7,232 bases of DNA from positions 1-7,232 of the forward strand of contig JAGYNW010000099.1 of the NCBI GenBank assembly GCA_018399915.1, written 5' to 3'. The DNA comes from Candidatus Omnitrophota bacterium. GTDB taxonomy: Bacteria > Omnitrophota > Gorgyraeia > Zapsychrales > Zapsychraceae. A program made the translations under genes and the position numbers. Shown here in pieces: positions 1 to 5,724 of the stretch; position 1 is the stretch's first letter, and every line of letters begins with the position of its first letter. The notes below the pieces were generated by a model that saw only the letters and a program-made list of their open reading frames with translations, made no database searches and was not told the DNA's origin.

Positions 1-5
1 GAGGA
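1..5 (+). promoter_or_regulatory. Ribosome binding site of the alpha gene
   Basis: GAGGA lies 8 bases before a GTG codon at position 14. It supports GTG as the start of alpha, although the reading frame stays open to the window edge. An upstream start therefore cannot be excluded from this window alone. Confidence 0.55.
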
Positions 6-13
6 CGTTCATT

Positions 14-1576
14 GTGTCTGAATTAAAATATACAGAAGTAGGTAAAGTTAAAAGTATCCGGGGTTGTATCGTTATCGTTGTCGGATTGAGATCCTGTATC
101 AACGGCCAATTAGTCCATTTTGGTTTTGGTACCCAGGGCATCATTGTCGGTTTTGATGAAGAGGAAGCGCAAGTCCTTATTGTTAAAGAGAATGAAAGCA
201 TTAAGACCGGGGATGAGGTAAGAGCTTCGCTGGAGCCGTTTAATGTGCCTGTCGGAGAGAATTTCATCGGAAGGATTATTACCCCGCTTTGCGAGCCTTT
301 TGACGGGTTGGGCGCTGTAAAGCCTGATACGTATTATCCGATCTTCCCTTCCGCGCCGGCAATTTTAGAGCGGGAACCTTTATGCCACCCTTTGCAGACA
401 GGGACAAAGGCTTTGGATTCCATGATCCCTATTGGGTTAGGCCAGAGGGAACTGATCCTGGGAAATAAGATGACAGGGAAAACCACTCTGATTACAGATA
501 CCATCCTTAATCAGAAAAATACCGATGTTATATGTATTTATTGTGCTACCGGTAAAGCACGGTCGCAGCTTGCCAGAGTTGTGCAGCTTTTTAAAGAGCA
601 TGGGGCCTTTGATTACAGTATTATCGTTTCTGCTCTGGCCTCAAGTCCGCCAGGACAGCAATATTTATCTATTTATGTGGCCTGTTCCCTGGGTGAGTAT
701 TTTATGCATAAGGGAAAAGATGTTTTCATCGGATTTGATGATTTTACCAAGCATGCCTGGACTTATCGGGAAATTTCTCTTTTATTGGGAAGAGCCCCCG
801 GCCGGGATTCTTATCCGGGAGATATCTTTTATCTGCATTCCAAAATGATCGAACGCGCTTGTTTATTGGATAAAGAACGGGGCGGCGGATCAATGACTTT
901 TCTGCCGATCGTGGAGATTCTCGAAGGCGATCTGACCGCTTTTGTCCCAACTAATCTGGTTTCCATGACAGATGGACAAATAATGCTGGATTCGGCGCTG
1001 TTTGGGGAAGGGCAAAAACCTGCGGTCGATCTGGGCCTTTCGGTCTCCCGGGTCGGGACCAAAGTCCAATGGCCTATCATTAAGGATTTGAGCGGACCTT
1101 TGCGTTTGGAGTATTTGCAGTACAGAGAACTTTTACGGATATCCAAATTGAGGGCGGGGCAGCAAAGTGAAGAAATGGTCGAGCAACTGAAAAGCGGTGC
1201 GATCTTGACGGAATTGCTTAAGCAAGACCAGGACAATCCTGTACCTATGGAAATTTTAGCCGTCATCTTGTTCGCGTATCATGAGAAATATTTAAACAGG
1301 CTTTCTTTAGAAGAGGTCAATGTTTTTCAAAAAGGTATTCATAAGTATATATCTGAAAAAAGGCCGGAATTATTGGATATCATCAAAGAAAGAAAAAAGA
1401 AGGATGATGAGATCGTGAAGGGGCTTAATGAGGTTATTGAAAGTTATATTCTGGAGATCGAGTCTCAAAGAGAAAAGAAGACAGATGGTGAAAGCCGTGA
1501 TAGTGAAGCCATCACCTCAGGAGTAGGCGCTGATGCTTTGAATTTGGCTGAGTCTCAAAAGAAATCGAAAGAATAG
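14..1576 (+). CDS. atpA: F-type ATPase subunit alpha (divergent, lacks N-terminal helix)
   Basis: This is the non-catalytic nucleotide-binding subunit of the F1 hexamer, which alternates with beta on the cytoplasmic face. It has 520 residues. The beta-barrel domain starts at about residue 9 (VGKVKSIRG). The Walker A loop is GNKMTGKT at residues 150-157, where the family usually has GDRQTGKT. Next come a Walker B region (FIGFDDFTKHA), the family signature PGRDSYPGDIFYLHS, PTNLVSMTDGQI, and VSRVG with the arginine finger at R346 that completes the catalytic site of beta. The helical C-terminal domain follows, then a hydrophilic tail of about 35 residues (486-520). Compared with E. coli alpha (513 residues), about 20 N-terminal residues are missing; these normally bind delta. 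GTG is chosen as start because of GAGGA at positions 1-5. Epsilon follows after 12 bases. The family call is secure; the exact N-terminus is not, because the frame is open upstream. Confidence 0.96.
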   Translation: MSELKYTEVGKVKSIRGCIVIVVGLRSCINGQLVHFGFGTQGIIVGFDEEEAQVLIVKENESIKTGDEVRASLEPFNVPVGENFIGRIITPLCEPFDGLGAVKPDTYYPIFPSAPAILEREPLCHPLQTGTKALDSMIPIGLGQRELILGNKMTGKTTLITDTILNQKNTDVICIYCATGKARSQLARVVQLFKEHGAFDYSIIVSALASSPPGQQYLSIYVACSLGEYFMHKGKDVFIGFDDFTKHAWTYREISLLLGRAPGRDSYPGDIFYLHSKMIERACLLDKERGGGSMTFLPIVEILEGDLTAFVPTNLVSMTDGQIMLDSALFGEGQKPAVDLGLSVSRVGTKVQWPIIKDLSGPLRLEYLQYRELLRISKLRAGQQSEEMVEQLKSGAILTELLKQDQDNPVPMEILAVILFAYHEKYLNRLSLEEVNVFQKGIHKYISEKRPELLDIIKERKKKDDEIVKGLNEVIESYILEIESQREKKTDGESRDSEAITSGVGADALNLAESQKKSKE

Positions 1577-1588
1577 ATAATCGCGCAA

Positions 1589-1870
1589 ATGAAACCTATA
1601 CTCGGATATTTCAAATGTGTTATTTTAAGCCCGCGCAAGTTAGTCTATGACAAAGAGATCCAGAGCTTATTTGTTATCGGCGATACCGGAGAATACGAGA
1701 TCCTTCCTTATCATTATCCGGTCTTGGGTGTTTTAAAAAAAGGGGATATTATTATTAATTGGGAGGAAAAGATTCCCGTGAATGGCGGTGTCCTCCGTTT
1801 TTATGCGAATGAATGTATTATCATGGTTGAGGAAAAAGTTAAAGCAAAAGAGTTTGAACTGGAAAAATAA
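1589..1870 (+). CDS. atpC: F-type ATPase subunit epsilon, beta-sandwich domain only
   Basis: The 93-residue protein matches the N-terminal beta-sandwich of epsilon, which packs against gamma and the c-ring at the foot of the central stalk. Visible signs are FKCVILSPRKLVYDKEI at the start, GDTGEYEILPYHYPVLGVLKKG (usual form GxxGExgiLPgHaPll..L.pG) and NGGVLRFYANECIIMVEE (usual form GGFxEV..n.vtvla). A typical epsilon has about 130-140 residues. Here the protein stops at the end of the sandwich, so the C-terminal two-helix domain that inhibits ATP hydrolysis in many bacteria is absent. The ATG is 12 bases after the alpha stop with only a weak ribosome binding site, which suggests translational coupling to alpha. 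Its place directly after alpha is unusual; in standard operons epsilon comes last, after beta. Confidence 0.9.
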   Translation: MKPILGYFKCVILSPRKLVYDKEIQSLFVIGDTGEYEILPYHYPVLGVLKKGDIIINWEEKIPVNGGVLRFYANECIIMVEEKVKAKEFELEK

Positions 1871-1904
1871 TTTTAATTTGAGATTTGTTTATTAAGGATT
1901 AAAT

Positions 1905-2123
1905 ATGATAGCTGAAACCTTTATCATCGTTGGAATCATGTTTGTAGCGGTTATGGGGCCGTCTGTCGTCATCGCCATCTTAGGGCACGCGGTCATTAAG
2001 GCGTTGGCGAGAAACCCTTCTGCCGTGAGCAAATACTTTGCGGCCATGATTATTGTCCTGGTGTTCATTGAAGCTATTTCGATCATTTCGATTTTATCTA
2101 TTTTTCAAATGTTTGCCAAGTAA
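1905..2123 (+). CDS. atpE: F-type ATPase subunit c, first copy
   Basis: This 72-residue protein is a two-helix membrane hairpin (about residues 5-31 and 45-70), as in the c-ring of the F0 rotor. The polar loop carries ARNP (35-38), matching the conserved AR(Q/N)P. The second helix has the ion-binding carboxylate E56 in VFIEAISII. The first-helix glycine motif GxGxGxG is changed to G18-x-S20-x-V22-x-A24. The glutamine, serine and tyrosine that ligate sodium in Ilyobacter-type c subunits are replaced by I23, A57 and I61, so protons are the likelier coupling ion. AAGGA at 1894-1898 is a good ribosome binding site for ATG 1905. The second c gene starts 16 bases after the stop. Confidence 0.93.
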   Translation: MIAETFIIVGIMFVAVMGPSVVIAILGHAVIKALARNPSAVSKYFAAMIIVLVFIEAISIISILSIFQMFAK

Positions 2124-2127
2124 GGAG
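2122..2127 (+). promoter_or_regulatory. Ribosome binding site fixing the start of the second c gene
   Basis: AAGGAG overlaps the stop codon of the first c gene and lies 12 bases before ATG 2140. It supports this start over an in-frame ATG at 2053, which lies inside the first c gene. The surrounding 13 bases, AAGTAAGGAGCGC (2118-2130), recur exactly before the beta gene at 4095-4107. Confidence 0.6.
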
Positions 2128-2139
2128 CGCGCGCGAGAT

Positions 2140-2382
2140 ATGAAACCTATGGTTGAATTTACTATGTGGTATGAAGCCGTCATTTTCTTTTGCGTTTTTT
2201 CGGCGGTTGTATTGATCCCTTGCGTGCTTTGCGCGATCTTGGGATTGAAGATGATCGGTCGGCTTGCCAGGTATCCGACGAAAACGCCCGTGATCAGTTT
2301 GAGCATTTTTGTGCCTTTGGTCCTTATTGAAGCGGCCACTTTTTTAACGATCATCGGGTTTTATAATTTGTTTGCTGACTAA
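2140..2382 (+). CDS. atpE: F-type ATPase subunit c, second divergent copy
   Basis: This is a second F0 rotor subunit of 80 residues, clearly related to the first but far from identical. It is a two-helix hairpin (about residues 13-40 and 52-78) with the loop ARYP (43-46) and the ion-binding E64 in VLIEAATFL. It shares AILG in helix 1, LAR-x-P in the loop and IEA in helix 2 with the first copy. Its N-terminus is about 8 residues longer. The glycine motif is fully lost (I26, C28, L30, A32), while the proline of that helix, P27, is kept. The sodium ligands are absent (C31, A65, L69). The frame is open further upstream, but ATG 2140 is the sensible start: it follows AAGGAG and avoids an 87-base overlap with the first c gene. 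The two proteins may form a mixed ring; this is inference. Confidence 0.92.
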   Translation: MKPMVEFTMWYEAVIFFCVFSAVVLIPCVLCAILGLKMIGRLARYPTKTPVISLSIFVPLVLIEAATFLTIIGFYNLFAD

Positions 2383-2402
2383 AATAAAAGGAGTAAATAC
2401 TT

Positions 2403-3149
2403 ATGGACTGGAAATGGTTTATAATCAATTTTGTTGTATTAATGGTTGTGTTTGTCGGTGTTACGATCGCTGTTATTAAGCGCACCCTTTTTTCCAGCAC
2501 GGATAGTGCGTTAAAAAAATTGGACGCGGAGTTGGCTAAAGCGAACGCCAAACAGGCGGAGTTGACCCGGAAGTTGAAAGAGGCGGATGAAGAACTTCAG
2601 CGAAGGCAAAAAGAGGCGGTGGAATTAGCGGATCGCATGCGTAATGATGCGGAAGAAGAATCCAAGAATGAGAAAGAAAAGATTATTACCAAAGCCCGGG
2701 AGGAAAGCGAAGAGATCATCGCTAAAGCGCAAAACGCCAAAGAGAAAATACGCCATGATCTGGAGAAGGAAATCGATACGCGGGTGATCAAACTGGGGAC
2801 GAGAATACTGAACGAAATCTTGAGTTCTAACGCGAAAGAGACTTTTAACAATCAGCTTTCAGAGGAATTTTTGCAAAAACTGGAGAATGTGGATATGAGC
2901 CGCATCAGCCCGGATATCAAGGAAGCGGAATTGATTTCTTTATTGCCTGTTAAAGATGATCTTAAAGATAAATTTGCCAGCATTATTGAAAAAAAATTAG
3001 GACGGAAGATCAGTCTTGCCACCAAGGTCGATGAAACTATCGGTGGGGGGGTCATTCTGAAATTCGGCAGTATGGCTTTGGACGGGAGTTTGCAGAGCCT
3101 TATCAGAGAGGCAGGCGTTAAGCTTCAAGAAGAGGTAGATGTTCGCTAA
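2403..3149 (+). CDS. atpF: F-type ATPase fused subunit b / delta C-terminal domain
   Basis: This 248-residue protein forms the peripheral stalk that holds F1 to F0. An N-terminal membrane helix (about 5-26) is followed by a long charged coiled coil (about 33-135, rich in K, E, A) and a b-type end segment (VIKLGTRILNEILSS). From about residue 172 the protein matches the C-terminal domain of delta. AELISLLPVKDDLKDKF, then KKLGRKISLATKVDETIGG and VILKFGSMALDGSLQSLI, align closely with the E. coli delta end (KRLSRKVKL...KID...AGVIIRAGDMVIDGSV). The N-terminal helical bundle of delta, about 105 residues, has no counterpart here. Mycobacterial b-delta fusions keep both delta domains, so this is a different and shorter fusion. 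AAGGAG at 2388-2393 precedes ATG 2403 by 9 bases. No separate delta gene or second b gene is in the window. Confidence 0.93.
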   Translation: MDWKWFIINFVVLMVVFVGVTIAVIKRTLFSSTDSALKKLDAELAKANAKQAELTRKLKEADEELQRRQKEAVELADRMRNDAEEESKNEKEKIITKAREESEEIIAKAQNAKEKIRHDLEKEIDTRVIKLGTRILNEILSSNAKETFNNQLSEEFLQKLENVDMSRISPDIKEAELISLLPVKDDLKDKFASIIEKKLGRKISLATKVDETIGGGVILKFGSMALDGSLQSLIREAGVKLQEEVDVR

Positions 3150-3198
3150 AAGCATTCAGTTTTTTGCGATCTTTGGAAAATAGCGCAACGGTGATAAT

Positions 3199-4068
3199 AT
3201 GGGAAAAGCGAATAAAATAAAGGGCGAACTCCGGGATGCGGTAGAGATGGTTTATCTTATCCAGACGCTGAAGGATATTGCTGATAATAAATATTATTCA
3301 CTTCTTAACCGAAAAGATAAATTCCGCAGGTTCAATGACACCTTCGTGGAGTTTTTTCGTATGCTGAAAGAAACATCATCGGTTAATCCATTGATCCATA
3401 ATGATAACCCTGTTACGTGCATTATCGCCGTGACTGTTGAGGGGAGTTTTTTAGGGGAGTTTAATAATAAAATTGTCCGGTTGGCCTTGAAGGAAAAGGA
3501 GAAACATTCCCAGGTTAAGTTCTTAGCGGTGGGCAACCGCTCGCTAGAGCAGTTAAAAAAATTTACTCCGGATATGAAGGTCTATGAAAAGGTCGAGAAT
3601 CGCGGGTTTTATGAGACCGCGGTTGAGCTTAAGGATTATTTGATCGAGGGGATTTTTACAGGGCGTATTGGTAAAGTGGTTGTCTGTTATACCTGGCCGA
3701 AACGGTTTGAGACCCTAAAGCCGAAAGTGGTTAAATTGCTGCCTTGCGATTCTTTGATCAAGGATCAATCCCAGAATACAGGAATGATCGAAAAAGTCAT
3801 AGAGGAATCCGATCCCAAAGATGTTATTACTTATTTGGTAAATTTATGGGTTACGACAGCTCTGTATGAAATGCTCATTGATTCAACTATCGCGTCAGCG
3901 GCTTCGCAATCCCAGTTTTTGGAAGAAAGTGTTGATAAATTAAAGAAAGAGAAAAAGAAGACTCAGATGCGGTATTTAAAGGGACGAAAAGCGGACATTG
4001 ATAAAAGTTTAAGAGAAACATTCTCCGCAAGAATGATATCCATGAAGAAAGCCAAAGCTGCCAAGTAA
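3199..4068 (+). CDS. atpG: F-type ATPase subunit gamma (divergent)
   Basis: This 289-residue protein is the rotating central shaft of F1. The N-terminal helix (about 5-60) and the C-terminal helix (about 215-285) would form the coiled coil inside the alpha/beta ring, with a Rossmann-like globular domain between (TCIIAVTVEGSFLGEFNNKIV and VKFLAVGNRSLEQLKKF). The C-terminal part ALYEMLIDSTIASAASQSQ matches the family LxRALLES.ASEHAARM. The usually strict N-terminal signature ITKAMxMVAAxK is altered to LIQTLKDIADNK at 20-31, and the C-terminal helix is about four residues shorter between AAS (234-236) and the YLKGRKADI segment. The family identification is good because length, fold order and position before beta all agree, but this is a divergent gamma. 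The start lies 49 bases after b/delta and has only a weak ribosome binding site. Confidence 0.9.
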   Translation: MGKANKIKGELRDAVEMVYLIQTLKDIADNKYYSLLNRKDKFRRFNDTFVEFFRMLKETSSVNPLIHNDNPVTCIIAVTVEGSFLGEFNNKIVRLALKEKEKHSQVKFLAVGNRSLEQLKKFTPDMKVYEKVENRGFYETAVELKDYLIEGIFTGRIGKVVVCYTWPKRFETLKPKVVKLLPCDSLIKDQSQNTGMIEKVIEESDPKDVITYLVNLWVTTALYEMLIDSTIASAASQSQFLEESVDKLKKEKKKTQMRYLKGRKADIDKSLRETFSARMISMKKAKAAK

Positions 4069-4098
4069 ACGGTGTTGTTAAATCTTATTTTTAAAAGT

Positions 4099-4104
4099 AA
4101 GGAG
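4099..4104 (+). promoter_or_regulatory. Ribosome binding site fixing a TTG start for beta
   Basis: AAGGAG ends 7 bases before TTG 4112. The nearby ATG at 4116 is in another frame, so TTG with this strong site is the likely start. That adds a 48-residue N-terminal extension to beta. Confidence 0.7.
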
Positions 4105-4111
4105 CGCAATT

Positions 4112-5638
4112 TTGGATGCCAATAGTCATGAGAACGATAGAAATCAAAATAAGGAAAAGGTAAAAGTTCAGGGAGCTGTTTCTGAAGATGCCCAGGCAGC
4201 GGCCAAGCCGCTTGCCAAGGAACAAGAAGAACCTTCTTCGGATTCTTCCCGGCGGGGACTGGGGAGGGTTATCTCTGTGCAGGGGCCGGTCGTTGATGTC
4301 TGCTTTGATGATTTCAATAATATGCCGTCATTGTATGATGTTGTGGAAGCCAAAACGGTGGACGGGCTGAATGTTGTCTTGCAAACGATGGAGCATCTTT
4401 CCTCCAATGTCGTCAGAACCGTGTCTTTAATGGACACATTGAATTTGCAATTGAATTCCGCCTGCTATAACACTTTTCAGCCGATCACAATCCCCATGGG
4501 TGAAGGATGTTATGGCCGCGTCATGGATGCTGCCGGGAGGCCCTTGGACAATAAAGGGGAATTTGATTGTCCCACAAGAGTTCCGACCAAGTATTTGCTC
4601 AAACCTATTCCTTTTGACCTTTCTGCCAAGAAGGGCGAAAAACCGGAGATCCTGGAGACCGGGATTAAATATTTTGATTTGCTGTTTCCTTTAGTCAAGG
4701 GAAGTAAGACCGGGATTCTGGGAGGGGCCGGTTGCGGGAAAACTGTTGTCATTCTTGAGCTGATCAACAATATCGTTAAGGCTCATGGCGGTGCCTGTGT
4801 TTTTGCCGGCATCGGAGAGCGTATCCGTGAGGGAAATGAGCTTTATCATGAGTTGCGGGATAGCAATCTTTTGCAAAATGTTATGTTGGCCTTTGGACAG
4901 ATGGACCAACCCCCGGGGGCCCGTGCCGAGGTTGTAAACGCAGGGTTGTGTTTGGCGGAATATTTGCAGGCAAAGAATAAAGACGTGCTTTTATTTATGG
5001 ATAATGTCTACCGTTATATTCAGGGCGGGCAGGAGGTCTCTACGCTTTTAGGCCGGGTCCCGGCCGAAACCGGTTATCAGCCGACCCTGGCGTCTGAGGT
5101 CAGTGGTGTCCAGGAGCGGATCCGTTCCATTGAAGGCGGCGGATCCATCACCGCCATGCAAGCTGTTTATGTCCCGGCGGATGATTTTACTGATCCGGCG
5201 GTTGTCGCTATTTTTGCGTATTTAGACGGTTGTATTGTTTTATCACGGGAATTGGTCCAAAGAGGTATGTTTCCGGCAATTGATCCTCTGGTAAGTTCTT
5301 CAACAAACTTGGATAGAGCGGTGGTCGGTGATCATCATTATGATGTGGCCCAGGAAGTATTGGTGCATTTTAATAAACATAATGCTTTGAAACGCATTGT
5401 TGCGGTTATTGGTGTTGATGAGCTGAATAAAGAGGATCAGAAAATTTTTAAACGGGCCGATAAATTATATAACTTTATGACACAGCCTTTCCACGTCAGT
5501 GAGGTCTTCACCGGCAAGAAAGGGGAATATGTGAGCATCGAGGAGAACGTAGAAGGATGTGCGCGTATTATGGCCGGGGAATTTGATTATTTAAGAAAAG
5601 AAGACTTTTACATGATAGGTAAAGTGCCCCGGGTTTAG
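4112..5638 (+). CDS. atpD: F-type ATPase catalytic subunit beta with N-terminal extension
   Basis: This 508-residue protein is the catalytic subunit that makes or splits ATP. All key residues are present: Walker A GGAGCGKT (204-211, K210), the catalytic glutamate E236 in GERIREGNELY, Walker B LLFMDNVYRY with D297, N298 and R301, VPADDFTDPA, and the DELSEED-loop equivalent DELNKED. F replaces the usual adenine-stacking Y in GMFPAIDPL. The conserved beta-barrel begins at about residue 51 (GRVISVQGPVVDV). Residues 1-48 are an added hydrophilic segment rich in N, K, E, Q, A and S with no recognised domain. The C-terminus is slightly shorter than in E. coli, ending soon after FYMIGKV. The start is TTG 4112. 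Beta is the last gene of the operon, and a hairpin follows 38 bases after the stop. The enzyme should be active. Confidence 0.97.
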   Translation: MDANSHENDRNQNKEKVKVQGAVSEDAQAAAKPLAKEQEEPSSDSSRRGLGRVISVQGPVVDVCFDDFNNMPSLYDVVEAKTVDGLNVVLQTMEHLSSNVVRTVSLMDTLNLQLNSACYNTFQPITIPMGEGCYGRVMDAAGRPLDNKGEFDCPTRVPTKYLLKPIPFDLSAKKGEKPEILETGIKYFDLLFPLVKGSKTGILGGAGCGKTVVILELINNIVKAHGGACVFAGIGERIREGNELYHELRDSNLLQNVMLAFGQMDQPPGARAEVVNAGLCLAEYLQAKNKDVLLFMDNVYRYIQGGQEVSTLLGRVPAETGYQPTLASEVSGVQERIRSIEGGGSITAMQAVYVPADDFTDPAVVAIFAYLDGCIVLSRELVQRGMFPAIDPLVSSSTNLDRAVVGDHHYDVAQEVLVHFNKHNALKRIVAVIGVDELNKEDQKIFKRADKLYNFMTQPFHVSEVFTGKKGEYVSIEENVEGCARIMAGEFDYLRKEDFYMIGKVPRV

Positions 5639-5676
5639 GGATATCTTCATCCTGATCTATTCTCAAAGGAAAACCG

Positions 5677-5708
5677 ATAAAGATTACACGGCTGTGTAAT
5701 CTTTATTT
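5677..5708 (+). terminator. Probable intrinsic terminator after the ATPase operon
   Basis: ATAAAGATTACAC (5677-5689) pairs perfectly with GTGTAATCTTTAT (5694-5706) around a GGCT loop, giving a 13-bp stem. The 3' side is T-rich (CTTTATTT), but the stem is AT-rich and there is no clean run of T residues. It lies between beta and the next gene, so a terminator is the natural reading, and near-symmetry could make it work in both directions. A processing or regulatory hairpin in the leader of the following gene is an alternative, since that gene starts 19 bases after the stem. Confidence 0.65.
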
Positions 5709-5724
5709 ACGTAGAAATGTTAAA

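Noticed and set aside
881..900. Near-identical GGCGGCGGATC stretches in alpha (from about 881) and beta (from about 5137)
   Set aside because: They encode the homologous GGGS(M/I)T segment that alpha and beta share by ancient common descent, so they are not a mobile repeat.
829..1266. A 145-codon minus-strand frame inside alpha
   Set aside because: It overlaps the most conserved part of alpha and shows no family resemblance; a shadow frame.
2053..2139. An in-frame 29-residue upstream extension of the second c subunit
   Set aside because: It would overlap the first c gene and has no c-family similarity, and a ribosome binding site favours ATG 2140.
4116..4118. ATG as the start of beta
   Set aside because: It is out of frame with the beta coding sequence; TTG 4112 is in frame and well spaced from AAGGAG.
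14..5638. Assignment as a sodium-pumping N-ATPase
   Set aside because: The gene order differs, no AtpQ/AtpR-like small membrane proteins are seen, and the sodium ligands are absent from both c subunits.
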